Origin: Pseudoalteromonas amylolytica
Lineage (GTDB): Bacteria; Pseudomonadota; Gammaproteobacteria; Enterobacterales; Alteromonadaceae
DNA: 64,000 nucleotides
Assembly (NCBI RefSeq): GCF_001854605.1
Contig: NZ_MKJU01000028.1
Location: 1,727-65,726, forward strand
Reading direction: 5' to 3'
Numbering within the stretch: the first letter of the stretch is position 1; every line of letters begins with the position of its first letter. Shown piece after piece: positions 1 to 8,818 of the stretch. The notes below the pieces were generated by a model that was not told where the DNA came from, ran no database searches, and saw nothing but the letters and a program-made list of their open reading frames with translations. Both the position numbers and the translations under genes were made by a program.

Positions 1-63
1 TTTTGTTAGAACTCAATCTGTACGAGTGCCCACACAGATGATTGCTTCATATTTTTAAAGAAC
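1..63 (-). promoter_or_regulatory. rRNA operon leader with boxA-like antitermination site
   Basis: Read on the minus strand, 52-63 gives GTTCTTTAAAAA, close to the boxA antitermination element (TGCTCTTTAACA) of gammaproteobacterial rrn operons. It is followed by the conserved leader block containing CTGTGTGGGCACTCG that precedes 16S rRNA. Two strong promoters lie just upstream. The mature 16S 5' end should lie roughly 80 bases or more beyond the left edge, so no rRNA gene is inside the window. The spacer between 16S and 23S can carry a similar block, but the adjacent P1/P2 promoters argue for the 16S leader. Confidence 0.85.
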
Positions 64-107
64 GTTGCGATGATTCAGCGCTTGACTTCATCTCGTTAGG
101 GGTGTGC

Positions 108-135
108 ATTCTAAGCATTCCCTATTTTTTGTCAA
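108..135 (-). promoter_or_regulatory. rrn P2-type sigma-70 promoter
   Basis: On the minus strand TTGACA (130-135) and TAGAAT (108-113) are separated by 16 bases. It fires towards the boxA leader and sits about 130 bases downstream of the P1-type promoter, the usual P1-P2 arrangement of rRNA operons. Confidence 0.8.
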
Positions 136-246
136 CACTTAATTTTAAGTTTTCTTGGTAAGAAAAAAGCAAAGTTAAGTTTTACTCGACGCTGACTCGT
201 TGTTGCTTTGCTTATTCAGCGTAGCGCTCCGTGTCAGTGGGGTCGC

Positions 247-300
247 ATTATAGGGCGATCCTTTTTTTGATCAAGCTTTTTTTGAAGAAAAGTGATGAAA
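247..300 (-). promoter_or_regulatory. rrn P1-type promoter with GC-rich discriminator and A/T-rich upstream tract
   Basis: On the minus strand TTGATC (269-274) and TATAAT (247-252) are 16 bases apart. The initial region GCGACCCCACTGACACGG resembles the E. coli rrnB P1 start region, including the GC-rich discriminator associated with stringent and growth-rate control. The A/T-rich tract at about 275-300 looks like an UP element. Fis sites cannot be called by eye. Confidence 0.82.
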
Positions 301-379
301 ACAGATTGTTTGAACAAAATCCATACTAAAACCTCAAAAGTTGTAGACTTTCTATACTTCCCACTCCTTCTACAAACAA

Positions 380-406
380 AAATGCCGCTTCATTGCAGCG
401 GCATTT
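380..406 (-). terminator. Rho-independent terminator of the chemoreceptor gene
   Basis: A perfect 10-bp inverted repeat (380-389 with 397-406, AAATGCCGCT and its complement) has a 7-base loop. On the minus strand it ends in a short T tract. It begins 18 bases past the stop codon of the minus-strand chemoreceptor. Confidence 0.85.
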
Positions 407-423
407 CATTTCTAGAGATAACT

Positions 424-2304
424 TTACACTTTATATTTAGCCACCGCATCTCTTAAGACTTTAGCTTGTTCAGACACTTCTTCACTGCTTTGCGCATTTG
501 CATTGGCATGTTGAGATGCCACTTGTGCGATATCCCTGATACGAACCACGTTTTGATTCACTTCACTTGCAACCTGATTCTGCTCATCAATTGCCGTGGC
601 TATATGTGTACTCATATCCATGATGGTTTGTACATCTTCTGTGATCATACTAAGCAACTCACCCGCCTTCTCTGCTTGCGCAACACTTTCAGCACCCTGA
701 TCACGGCATTGCTGCATAATATTGACCACTTCTCTGGTTCTTTGTTGAAGTGTAGAAATAATACTTTCAATCTCTTGTGTTGAATCTTGTGTGCGCTGTG
801 CAAGTGAGCGAACTTCATCAGCTACAACTGCAAAGCCTCGACCTTGCTCACCGGCACGAGCCGCTTCGATCGCAGCATTCAAGGCCAGTAGATTAGTTTG
901 TTCCGCTATACCTCGAATTACATCGAGAACAGAACCAATTGTTTCACCATCTTTTTCTAACTGTGAAACTACCCCAGATGCACCACTTAATGATTCTGAC
1001 AGTGCAATGATATGCTTAATTGTAGCATCCACCTCATTGCGCCCCTGCTGAGCATTACCATTGGTTGACTCCGCTTTTTGAGAAGCTGCTTCAGTGTTGT
1101 GTGAGATATCCTGAATTGTCGCTTGCATTTGGGTAGCCGCAGTTGCAACCATATCCGCCTCATGAAGCTGCTCGTTCATACCTGCACTCGTCTGAGCCGT
1201 TGACTCTGTTAAATGAGAAGTCGCATCATTAATGGTACTTAGAGCACTATTTACTTCGGAAATTAAAATCTTAAAGTCATTGATTAAGCTGTTAAAGTCT
1301 CTAGTCATAATGGTGATTTCATCATTCCCACTTTGCTCTATCGTCAGCCCCAAGTTGTTCTCTCTGCGTATTCTTTCTATTGTGAGATAGACCCGCTCAA
1401 CAGGCTTGATGATTGAGTTACTGGTAGATAAAACAAGTACCATAACGAACAGCGCGGCTATGCCAAAGATAATAAAAGCAACATACTGAACATTGCTAGA
1501 GCTTTCCTCGATAGCTGACTTGGTCAGTGCAACCACATCAACCACTAATCTATCGCTCGCCTCCACGCTTTTCTTCATTTTGCCCAGCGCACCATCATCA
1601 AGATGTAATCCAAGTTTAACCTGCGCATCTACTAATGCCTTAAACTTAGTTTGGTACTCCGATAATAGACGAAGTAAGTCTGCTTCATAATTAGCTGGGA
1701 AGCCCGCTGTCTTTATTTGTTTTGAAAAAGTATCAACTAATCCAGAGAACTTAGATAAATACTTTAAATCAAGACGTAGCATGAAATCTTTTTCAGCGCG
1801 GCGAAGTTGTAACATAGTGGCAAGCAGTTCGTAGTTCTCTCGCTCTTTTAGCAGCGTTTCAACCTCATGGACTGCACTTCTTAATTCACCATACAAAGCA
1901 TCTTTTGGGTGCATACCAATTGCTTTTTGCAACTCGATAACTTTTTGAAAATCAGCATTGTACTGTTCAGACAAGCGCCTAAACTCACTAAGCTTAGTCC
2001 TATCGATACCAAAGTCGTCAAAGATTTTCTCCAGCTGAACTATCGTGCCTTTCAAGCTGCTATATTCTTGGTCGAACAGCTCCAACGCGGCTTCTTCTTT
2101 ATAAAACAAGAAGTTCTTTTCATGCTTGCGCATCGTGAGCTCATGTATATTTAGCTCCTTCGAATACTGAATACCATTATTAAGCTGAAGCATTGTTCTC
2201 GCTTCGTAAATAATGACGACTAACATCACAATTAATGCAACACCGACAACCAATGCATTAAGTTGCAATCGACGTTTAATAGTTAGATTTTCTAACAAAG
2301 CCAT
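424..2304 (-). CDS. Methyl-accepting chemotaxis protein with HBM-like sensor domain
   Basis: Transmembrane chemoreceptor of 626 residues that passes ligand signals to CheA/CheW. A first membrane helix spans about residues 12-33. A long all-helical periplasmic region (about 34-270) follows, with two similar R-x2-EK-x-F segments, as in helical bimodular (HBM) sensors such as McpS. A second membrane helix spans about 272-294, then a HAMP domain, then the cytoplasmic hairpin whose tip reads [20 protein letters not shown]. There is no C-terminal xWxxF pentapeptide, so it probably does not tether CheR itself. The ATG at 2304 follows a good Shine-Dalgarno (AGGTAAAGGT). It stands alone with its own terminator. 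The HBM assignment is inferred from length and motif, and the ligand is unknown. Confidence 0.92.
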   Translation of the reverse strand: MALLENLTIKRRLQLNALVVGVALIVMLVVIIYEARTMLQLNNGIQYSKELNIHELTMRKHEKNFLFYKEEAALELFDQEYSSLKGTIVQLEKIFDDFGIDRTKLSEFRRLSEQYNADFQKVIELQKAIGMHPKDALYGELRSAVHEVETLLKERENYELLATMLQLRRAEKDFMLRLDLKYLSKFSGLVDTFSKQIKTAGFPANYEADLLRLLSEYQTKFKALVDAQVKLGLHLDDGALGKMKKSVEASDRLVVDVVALTKSAIEESSSNVQYVAFIIFGIAALFVMVLVLSTSNSIIKPVERVYLTIERIRRENNLGLTIEQSGNDEITIMTRDFNSLINDFKILISEVNSALSTINDATSHLTESTAQTSAGMNEQLHEADMVATAATQMQATIQDISHNTEAASQKAESTNGNAQQGRNEVDATIKHIIALSESLSGASGVVSQLEKDGETIGSVLDVIRGIAEQTNLLALNAAIEAARAGEQGRGFAVVADEVRSLAQRTQDSTQEIESIISTLQQRTREVVNIMQQCRDQGAESVAQAEKAGELLSMITEDVQTIMDMSTHIATAIDEQNQVASEVNQNVVRIRDIAQVASQHANANAQSSEEVSEQAKVLRDAVAKYKV

Positions 2305-2420
2305 ACCTTTACCTAGTTATTGCCAATCTAGGGCAAAGTATAGCCGAGATGTTTCTTCACTGCTTCTGTTAAAGTTGCACTAAGTGAAATTTACCGAAAA
2401 AAGGGATAATTACATCGTCA

Positions 2421-3473
2421 TTACGCAGCATTCGAGGAGGCATGGCCAACATTTAACCACAACTGATGATGCAATGAATCAACATCATGCCACTGACGAT
2501 TTATCAACCAGTTGACCAAAGGTGCGGGGTCAGACGGAAAATGCACAACTTCAGCCATTGGTAATTCTAAAAATTCTTCTAGCGCATTAGAACTGAGGTA
2601 ATGCATTACTTTGGCCCGGCCCATATTCTCCAATGTTAACGCATTGGTGAGTTGTTCAAATTGACCACTTAAGGGTTTGAGCAGAAGTTTCTTGCCAAAC
2701 TTCATTGCTTCACTGGATAGCTCAAAGCCCGCATTAGCAACGATTCCGCTGGTATTGGCTAAGTCTTTTAAAAACCCACTTCGACTCGGTGTACGCAGGT
2801 GCACGTTTGATAATGACTGGTTCTGGGCATCAGGGTGATAACAATAGAATTCCTTGTCAGGAAAGTCTCTAAGCAACTCCATGATTTTTGATAGCTCTTC
2901 AAATGGCAAATACACAAGTACCTTATTCGCAATCGACTGACATTGGTTATCTGGCGCTTTATATGGAATAAACGGTGGTATGATATTTTTTGCAAAAGGC
3001 TGCCAATGGACGCCTAAGTGAATATCCGCAGGTGCAAACTGCTTCATTAAATGGCGCGTAAAAAAGCCGCCGCCCGCTAATGGTACCTCAGGGAATAAAA
3101 ATGATGCTTGATGACTCATAGCGATAACGGGTACTTTCGCCAGTTTCGCAGCCCAGGCTGTGATAGGCTCAAAATCATTAAACACTAAGTCATATTTGGA
3201 TAGGTTTAACTTCCTGACATCCTTAATGAATTTACCTAACTTCAATCTTTTTAGCGTCTCAAACTTATCTACTTGCCCATTTTGTGATGCAAAGCTCAAA
3301 CCATCTCGGCTTTGATAATTACCAAACACATCCATATCGAAATATTTATCTCGTGCTCTCCCCGAGAAAAAATAATCTACCTCAACACCAAGCTGAGCAA
3401 AGCTCGCAGCCATGATGCGCGCCCGAGTTGTATGACCATTTCCAGTCCCTTGCACTCCATACAATATTTTCAT
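2421..3473 (-). CDS. Glycosyltransferase, MJ1255/VC2487-like family
   Basis: A 350-residue GT-B-like protein. The N-terminus has the glycine-rich loop GVQGTGNGHTTRA, and the C-terminal half has a donor-site-like stretch NAGFELSSEAMKFGKK, a pattern seen in the MJ1255/VC2487 group of predicted glycosyltransferases. A longer reading to 3656 is open, but its first 61 residues lie antiparallel-free over the upstream PAP2 gene in another frame and look non-protein-like. The ATG at 3473 overlaps the PAP2 stop as ATGA, which indicates translational coupling. No signal peptide is seen, so it probably acts at the cytoplasmic face of the membrane. The acceptor is unknown; the PAP2 partner suggests lipid-linked glycan or glycolipid metabolism (inference). 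Confidence 0.78.
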   Translation of the reverse strand: MKILYGVQGTGNGHTTRARIMAASFAQLGVEVDYFFSGRARDKYFDMDVFGNYQSRDGLSFASQNGQVDKFETLKRLKLGKFIKDVRKLNLSKYDLVFNDFEPITAWAAKLAKVPVIAMSHQASFLFPEVPLAGGGFFTRHLMKQFAPADIHLGVHWQPFAKNIIPPFIPYKAPDNQCQSIANKVLVYLPFEELSKIMELLRDFPDKEFYCYHPDAQNQSLSNVHLRTPSRSGFLKDLANTSGIVANAGFELSSEAMKFGKKLLLKPLSGQFEQLTNALTLENMGRAKVMHYLSSNALEEFLELPMAEVVHFPSDPAPLVNWLINRQWHDVDSLHHQLWLNVGHASSNAA

Positions 3474-3991
3474 AGCGTTCCTACTATACCAATCGCCAAA
3501 CTTGCGCATCCAACTCCCATCAATGCACCAACTATCACATCTAACGGGTAATGCACGCCTACAACAACACGAGATAACGACACACCAATAGCCCAGATCA
3601 CAAGCGGAATTGATAATATAGGTAAATGCTCTGATAGACACGTCGCATACAACCAAGCTCCCGCACTGTGCCCTGATGGCAAACTAAATTTATCGCTGGG
3701 TGTTAACAATGCTTTTTGAGCAAAACAATCGCATGGACGCACTCTGGCAATACGATTTTTTACGTAAAAGTAAATTGGCCGCTCCATTGCAAAAGCCAGT
3801 ACAGTCGTCAGAGCAAATAGCTGCCCTAGTTGCTCTAAAAACACCGCACATAATAGCGCCAGCAAAACATACAGTCCGCCGTTACCACTTTTTGACAAAC
3901 CGAGTGCAATCAACCGCCACCAATGCTTCGGACTGGGCGTAAAAACCTTGAAATATAACGCCGTATCGAGCTGAGCCAGCTTACTTTTCAT
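3470..3991 (-). CDS. PAP2-family membrane phosphatase
   Basis: A 173-residue integral membrane protein with the complete acid phosphatase signature of the PAP2 superfamily: K78-x6-RP (KNRIARVRP), PSGH at 105-108, and SR at 140-141 followed by H147-x3-D151. These form the active site that cleaves phosphate from lipid phosphates or pyrophosphates. About five hydrophobic helices are visible. It is the first gene of a two-gene unit, its stop codon overlapping the glycosyltransferase start. Candidate substrates are undecaprenyl pyrophosphate or a phosphatidic acid/PGP-type lipid; the sequence does not decide between them. Confidence 0.88.
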   Translation of the reverse strand: MKSKLAQLDTALYFKVFTPSPKHWWRLIALGLSKSGNGGLYVLLALLCAVFLEQLGQLFALTTVLAFAMERPIYFYVKNRIARVRPCDCFAQKALLTPSDKFSLPSGHSAGAWLYATCLSEHLPILSIPLVIWAIGVSLSRVVVGVHYPLDVIVGALMGVGCASLAIGIVGTL

Positions 3992-4091
3992 AACATTTCA
4001 CTCACATGCTGTGTATAAATTCAGCATAGAAGAGCTAAATAACAAAACCGTGACAATTTTAAGACACTAATATGTAAGTTACTGTTTACCA

Positions 4092-4119
4092 TTGCTAAGG
4101 CGTCATATGCGAGTATACT
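4092..4119 (+). promoter_or_regulatory. Sigma-70 promoter of rraA
   Basis: TTGCTA (4092-4097) and TATACT (4114-4119) are spaced 16 bases apart. They lie 38 bases before the rraA start codon, which has a GAGG Shine-Dalgarno at 4143-4146. Confidence 0.6.
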
Positions 4120-4156
4120 GGGCCTGACTTAATGTTATTTTCTGAGGATAATAGTT

Positions 4157-4657
4157 ATGGATTACAGCACTTCCGACTTATGTGATCACTTTGCCGATGT
4201 GGTTGATGTGCTCGAGCCGATGTTCATTAACTTTGGGGGCCAGCCTGCTTTTTGTGGCCGCATTAAAACCGTTAAGTGTTTTGAAAATAACGAGCTTATC
4301 CAAAGTATGTTGGAGCAAGATGGTACAGACTGTATTTTGTTGATTGATGGTGGTGGCTCAACACGACGCGCGCTCATTGATATAGATCTTGCTGAACTAG
4401 CAGTAGAAAATAATTGGCAAGGCATCGTTGTATATGGCGCTGTACGTCATGTAGATGAACTAGAAGAATGCGATATCGGCATTCAGGCCATTGCATCGAT
4501 ACCTGTTGCCGCCGACAGCGAAGGCTCAGGTGAACAAGGTATTCCTGTCAACTTTGCTGGTGTATCATTCTTTGAAGATGATTATCTATATGCAGATAGT
4601 ACTGGCATCATTATCTCCGCTGAAGAGTTGTTATTAGAACCGGAAGAACAAGAATAA
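4157..4657 (+). CDS. rraA: Ribonuclease E activity regulator RraA
   Basis: A 166-residue member of the RraA family, which binds RNase E and inhibits its action on RNA. Family hallmarks visible are the N-terminal STSDLCDHF start, the FGG segment, the loop [20 protein letters not shown] and [19 protein letters not shown]. Length fits E. coli RraA (161 residues). Start is ATG with GAGG 10 bases upstream and a sigma-70 promoter before it. Six bases separate it from hutG, so the two may be cotranscribed. RraA-fold proteins can also be HMG/CHA aldolases, but the close match to the gamma-proteobacterial form favours RraA. Confidence 0.93.
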   Translation: MDYSTSDLCDHFADVVDVLEPMFINFGGQPAFCGRIKTVKCFENNELIQSMLEQDGTDCILLIDGGGSTRRALIDIDLAELAVENNWQGIVVYGAVRHVDELEECDIGIQAIASIPVAADSEGSGEQGIPVNFAGVSFFEDDYLYADSTGIIISAEELLLEPEEQE

Positions 4658-4663
4658 TCCTAT

Positions 4664-5713
4664 ATGGCAAAATGGTTACATGTCTACAGTGAGGCTGATG
4701 TCACAAGCCTCACAAGCACTCGTGCAAATGAACAACGTTTTTGGCAAGCACTGACTTTTTTGGATTCAAGTTCACAATTAGAGTCAGCACTTAAAGATGC
4801 AGCTGCATTTGGTATCAAGTACGTTTTACTAGGAATCAATGAAGACTTTGGCCCTAAAGCAAACTGCGGAAAAGGTGGTGCAACACTTGGATGGCAGGCT
4901 TTCTTACAACGCTTTTTGAACCTCCCATGCAATGACTTTCTGACACCGAACAATGTGCTTTTGTTAGGGGAAATTGATTGTGACGACCTCCAGCAACTGA
5001 GCGATCAGTTGGACAATGCAAATCCAGAACAATTAACCGCATTAAGAAATTTGTGTGAACAGTTAGACGAGCGCGTGTCGCAAGTTTTAGCGATGGTTTT
5101 CGCCGCAGGACTTGAGCCTATCATTATTGGTGGTGGCCACAATAACTGCTATGGCATATTAAAAGCTCTATCACAAACATCAGGCATGCCTTGCAACGCG
5201 ATTAACTTTGACCCTCACGCTGATTTTCGAGCACTTGAGGGAAGACACAGTGGTAATGGCTTCCATTATGCTTATGACCAATCCTTTTTAGGGGATTATC
5301 ATGTTGTGGGCCTACACGAACAAAAAAATAATCAAGCGATTGTAACAGCGCTTAAACAAGCTAGATTCAGCTTTACCAGTTACCAAGAGATTCAAGTCAG
5401 TAGAGAATACTCACTTACTAAAGCATGCGAAATTGGCCTACAACGTTTTGCGAATAAAGCGCCACTGGGCATTGAAGTTGACGTCGACAGTATTAGCTAT
5501 ATGCCAGTTAGTGCTTTTACCAACTGTGGATTTAGCGTAAGCGATGCGGAGCATTTCGTTTATCTGGGAGCCAAACAGGAGAGCTCACGCTACTTACATT
5601 TATGCGAAGCGGCACCTGCAAACCATCCACAAGGCTTACCTCAAGGTATGCTTGAATCTGGCCAGGTTTTAAGTGCCCTTGTATGTAGTTACCTAAGAGG
5701 TAAAGTCGATTAA
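4664..5713 (+). CDS. hutG: Formimidoylglutamase-like ureohydrolase (HutG)
   Basis: A 349-residue arginase-superfamily enzyme. Expected reaction is hydrolysis of N-formimidoyl-L-glutamate to glutamate and formamide, the last step of one histidine-degradation route. The binuclear manganese ligands are all present: H159 in GGGHNN, D183, H185 and D187 in DPHADFR, and D273 and D275 in EVDVDS. It begins 6 bases after rraA without a clear Shine-Dalgarno, and its last 4 bases overlap the end of the convergent GGDEF-EAL gene. The nearby hutI and hutC support histidine utilisation over arginase or agmatinase, but substrate specificity is inferred from context. Confidence 0.83.
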   Translation: MAKWLHVYSEADVTSLTSTRANEQRFWQALTFLDSSSQLESALKDAAAFGIKYVLLGINEDFGPKANCGKGGATLGWQAFLQRFLNLPCNDFLTPNNVLLLGEIDCDDLQQLSDQLDNANPEQLTALRNLCEQLDERVSQVLAMVFAAGLEPIIIGGGHNNCYGILKALSQTSGMPCNAINFDPHADFRALEGRHSGNGFHYAYDQSFLGDYHVVGLHEQKNNQAIVTALKQARFSFTSYQEIQVSREYSLTKACEIGLQRFANKAPLGIEVDVDSISYMPVSAFTNCGFSVSDAEHFVYLGAKQESSRYLHLCEAAPANHPQGLPQGMLESGQVLSALVCSYLRGKVD

Positions 5714-7473
5714 TCATTGCGTTGCAGATGCCACTTGTGCAACCAACTCATCATGTTTTTAGTGTTCATAGGTGAGGCTAAGTGATGCCCTTGTATGGCA
5801 TCGCAATTCAACTTTTGAGCGAGCACTAACTGCTGCTCGCTTTCAACACCTTTACAAATCACTTTTATGCCTCGCAATCGCTGCATCGCTATCAGATCAG
5901 ATAGCACTTTGTCGATCCCTTGTGGCTTTGGGGGCTGCGTCAAAATAGGTGATAATTTGAGATAATCCACATGCAAATTCGCTAGCGTGCTTAAAGTTAT
6001 AGGGTGTTCACCAAATCTATCAATACCCACATCGACACCTCGTTGACGCAATTCTTCGATACGGCTTTGGCTTTTCTTATCCAAGTGTTCATGCAAATAC
6101 GATGGATATTCAAGGTGAATTTCACCAGCTTGAAGGTAGTGCTCTAATAATACGTGCTCCATAAAATCTAAAAAGCCATCTTTAAACATTTCAGGCCCGA
6201 ATATGTTAACTGACAAAGGCACCTGAATATCTTCCATCTTCAATGCCATTGCAATTTCAGCCGCACGCTCTATAACAAAGTGCGCGACGGGAGTGGCCAA
6301 TCCTGCCAAACGGATATCATCAATAAACTGCTCTGCGCTTAAAAGACCCAATTTCGGGTGCGGCCATCGAAGCAATAATTCTAAATAAGCAATATCTCCG
6401 CTTGGATGAGTAAATGCAGGTTGAAAATAGACCTCAAACGCTTCATTTATTACGATATCGGCAAGCTCTCGTAATCTCATTTGCTGGTCTACTTGGGAAA
6501 TTTGCATATTTTGCTGATAGGCACAAATGGCGTGCCTAGGCATTTTATCTAGCGCTAAATACGCACACGAAATAAGACTATCAAATTGGCCTAGCTCTTC
6601 ATCACAATGCACATAGCTAGCTCTTGCCGAGATCTCTAGCGTACAATTTCCAACGTAAAAGGGCTGTAGAGTAGATTGTAATATATCGTCGATGAGCTGT
6701 TCATGAAGATGCTCATAACGAACAAGACGACAAACAAAGGCAAAGTGAAGCCCACCTAAATGGGCTAACCTAGAGACCGAGTTTCCATGTGGAATAGGAA
6801 AGATATCGTTGCTGTGTAATTGCTGTTTAATACGATTTGCAGATTCGGATAACAAAGTATCACCGAATTCTCGTCCTAGTTGCCGATTTATCTGCTCTAC
6901 CCCTTCCAGAAAGATTACCACTAACATTGCCGCGCCAGGGTCCAGTTTTCTTTGATTTTCATACGCTTGACGTAGACTGGCTCTGTCAGGTAAACCAAGA
7001 TCATTGCCTAGTTTTCCCTGTTCATGCTCATCTTCATGAGAGAGCTCAATGTTGTAATCATCGTTTATCGCATACATGAACCCAAAATATATAGGGAGTA
7101 AAGCAGTTGCACTAAGCATTATGGGCCATTGGGAGAGCAAATAACCTGAGAGTAAGACCGCATATATGCATGTACATATTGCAATAAGCCGCGCAGGCCA
7201 AGGCGATGAAAAAGATAAAGAGTAAATAAAATATACGGCAAATACGATAGCCAGCAAATACATTGCCAACGGAACATTCAATGAAAGGAGCAACAAGGTG
7301 ATGGCGCAAAGGGCTGCATGCAACCCTTTTATTAGCATTTCTCTTGCTGCAATTGTAAGCATAATACCAGCACAGCAAACAGCTCCTAACAACATAGCCT
7401 CAAGTATCGAAATCATACCGACGCTCACACTGCTAAAAGTTGGTGCCAACCAAGTCGAAATGAGTATTAGCAC
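5710..7473 (-). CDS. Membrane protein with degenerate GGDEF and EAL domains
   Basis: A 587-residue protein with a hydrophobic N-terminus of several membrane helices (about residues 5-140), a GGDEF-fold domain (about 155-310) and an EAL-fold domain (about 325-580). Both catalytic signatures are eroded. The GGDEF position reads GGLHF, EAL reads ELL (AYLELLLRW), the metal-binding DDFG reads IDRFG, and the later KID reads KLS. It is therefore probably inactive for c-di-GMP synthesis and hydrolysis, and may bind nucleotide, RNA or protein as CsrD-type proteins do (inference). It starts with GTG, 20 bases after hutI on the same strand, so it is probably cotranscribed with hutI under HutC. Its end overlaps hutG by 4 bases. 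Confidence 0.85.
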   Translation of the reverse strand: MLILISTWLAPTFSSVSVGMISILEAMLLGAVCCAGIMLTIAAREMLIKGLHAALCAITLLLLSLNVPLAMYLLAIVFAVYFIYSLSFSSPWPARLIAICTCIYAVLLSGYLLSQWPIMLSATALLPIYFGFMYAINDDYNIELSHEDEHEQGKLGNDLGLPDRASLRQAYENQRKLDPGAAMLVVIFLEGVEQINRQLGREFGDTLLSESANRIKQQLHSNDIFPIPHGNSVSRLAHLGGLHFAFVCRLVRYEHLHEQLIDDILQSTLQPFYVGNCTLEISARASYVHCDEELGQFDSLISCAYLALDKMPRHAICAYQQNMQISQVDQQMRLRELADIVINEAFEVYFQPAFTHPSGDIAYLELLLRWPHPKLGLLSAEQFIDDIRLAGLATPVAHFVIERAAEIAMALKMEDIQVPLSVNIFGPEMFKDGFLDFMEHVLLEHYLQAGEIHLEYPSYLHEHLDKKSQSRIEELRQRGVDVGIDRFGEHPITLSTLANLHVDYLKLSPILTQPPKPQGIDKVLSDLIAMQRLRGIKVICKGVESEQQLVLAQKLNCDAIQGHHLASPMNTKNMMSWLHKWHLQRND

Positions 7474-7493
7474 TCGCTTACCATAATAAAAAT

Positions 7494-8723
7494 CTATGAG
7501 TAGTTTATAAGTTTACCCGAGATCCATAGATTTGACAGATCGCTAACACCAAATTGATAACTAAGCTGAGCTGGATGCTCAACTTGCCATGCAGCAATAT
7601 CGGCGCGCATACCAACTTTAAGCACACCGCGATCACTCAAGCCAAGTGCTTTGGCAGCGTTAACTGTGACACCTTGCAACGTCTCAAGCGGCGTCATTTT
7701 AAACAAAGTACAAGCCATATTGAGCATCAGCCTAAGTGAGCATAAAGGTGCAGTGCCTGGATTAAAATCGCTGGCGATAGCCATTGGAACTTGATGCTTT
7801 CTCAACAAATCTATTGGAGGTTGCTGTGTTTCACGTAGGAAATAAAAAGCTCCCGGTAATACAACAGCTGTCGTACCTGCTTTTGCCATTGCGATAACAC
7901 CTTGCTCATCTAAGTACTCTATATGGTCCGCTGATAGCCCGCCAAACTCTGCTACCAACTCACTACCATGCTGATTTGACAACTGCTCTGCATGGCACTT
8001 TATCTTTAACCCTAATTGCTTTGCTTTAGTAAACACCCGTTTAGTTTGCTCGTAGCTAAAGCCTACGTTTTCACAAAACACGTCAACGGCAACTGCGAGC
8101 TGCTGCTTTGCAACCTGTGGCAGCATTTCTTCACACACTAGTGTGATGTAGTCATCCGCCCGTTCCTTGTACTCTGGCGGTAAAGCATGCGCGCCTAAAA
8201 ATGTACTCTGTACATCTACGGGATGATTTTCATTGAGCAACTGATTGACTGTTAGCAGTTTGATTTCATTCTCACAATCAAGTCCATATCCAGACTTACT
8301 TTCTACTGTAGTCACGCCCTCACGTAACAAACTACTCAGTCGCTCTTTGCCCAGTACAAACAGCGTTTCTACGTCAGCCTCGCGGGTCGCTCGTACCGTA
8401 CTGGCAATGCCCCCACCTTGTTGTGCAATTTGTTGGTATGACACACCATTTAAACGCTGCTCGAACTCCGTAGCACGGTTACCTGAAAACAGAATATGAG
8501 TATGGCAATCAATGAGGCCAGGCGTTACCAGTTGCCCCTTTGCATCGTGAAGTGGCGTCGCCAAAACGTCAAACTCAGGCATATCTTGCATCTGACCAAG
8601 CCAAATTATGCTTCCTCCTTTAATCATCACAGCCCCTTGTTCTATTAAGCCATAAGGTGCTGGAATATCTGCATCCATCGTTGCCAACGTGGCGTTGGTG
8701 ATCACTAAATCTACATCAAGCAT
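7494..8723 (-). CDS. hutI: Imidazolonepropionase
   Basis: Third enzyme of histidine degradation; it hydrolyses 4-imidazolone-5-propanoate to N-formimidoyl-L-glutamate, the substrate of HutG. The 409-residue protein has the amidohydrolase layout: a [14 protein letters not shown] motif with metal ligands H74 and H76, a later [21 protein letters not shown], and the catalytic Asp region SDFNPGTAP. The ATG at 8723 has AAGAGG upstream. It is divergent from hutC, with the HutC palindrome between them. The hutU and hutH genes for the first two steps are not in the window. Confidence 0.96.
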   Translation of the reverse strand: MLDVDLVITNATLATMDADIPAPYGLIEQGAVMIKGGSIIWLGQMQDMPEFDVLATPLHDAKGQLVTPGLIDCHTHILFSGNRATEFEQRLNGVSYQQIAQQGGGIASTVRATREADVETLFVLGKERLSSLLREGVTTVESKSGYGLDCENEIKLLTVNQLLNENHPVDVQSTFLGAHALPPEYKERADDYITLVCEEMLPQVAKQQLAVAVDVFCENVGFSYEQTKRVFTKAKQLGLKIKCHAEQLSNQHGSELVAEFGGLSADHIEYLDEQGVIAMAKAGTTAVVLPGAFYFLRETQQPPIDLLRKHQVPMAIASDFNPGTAPLCSLRLMLNMACTLFKMTPLETLQGVTVNAAKALGLSDRGVLKVGMRADIAAWQVEHPAQLSYQFGVSDLSNLWISGKLINYS

Positions 8724-8770
8724 ACATAGCCTCTTAAAAAATCAAGTTGCTAGGAGTGTAGCAAGCTTAC

Positions 8771-8782
8771 TTGTATATACAA
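8771..8782. promoter_or_regulatory. HutC operator palindrome between hutI and hutC
   Basis: TTGTATATACAA is a perfect 12-bp palindrome in the 95-base gap between divergent hutI and hutC. It matches the TTGTATATACAA-type operator recognised by HutC repressors of proteobacteria. On the minus strand it overlaps a possible hutI -35 (TTGTAT, 16 bases before TACACT), consistent with repression that urocanate would relieve. Site identity is from sequence; regulation is inferred. Confidence 0.8.
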
Positions 8783-8804
8783 TATAAGTGTGCCATCTTT
8801 ATTT

Positions 8805-8810
8805 TATAAT
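8805..8810 (+). promoter_or_regulatory. hutC -10 hexamer close to the start codon
   Basis: A consensus TATAAT lies only 8 bases before the hutC ATG, with no good -35 at 16-18 bases and no Shine-Dalgarno between. Transcription would begin at about 8817, giving a nearly leaderless hutC mRNA if this hexamer is used. Confidence 0.4.
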
Positions 8811-8818
8811 AATTAAAC

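Noticed and set aside
1-63. Possible 16S-23S spacer rather than 16S leader
   Set aside because: Two strong promoters with rrn P1/P2 features lie immediately upstream, which fits the operon start and not an internal spacer.
3474-3656. N-terminal extension of the glycosyltransferase frame
   Set aside because: The 61 extra residues overlap the PAP2 gene and look like out-of-frame translation; the ATGA-coupled start at 3473 explains the gene fully.
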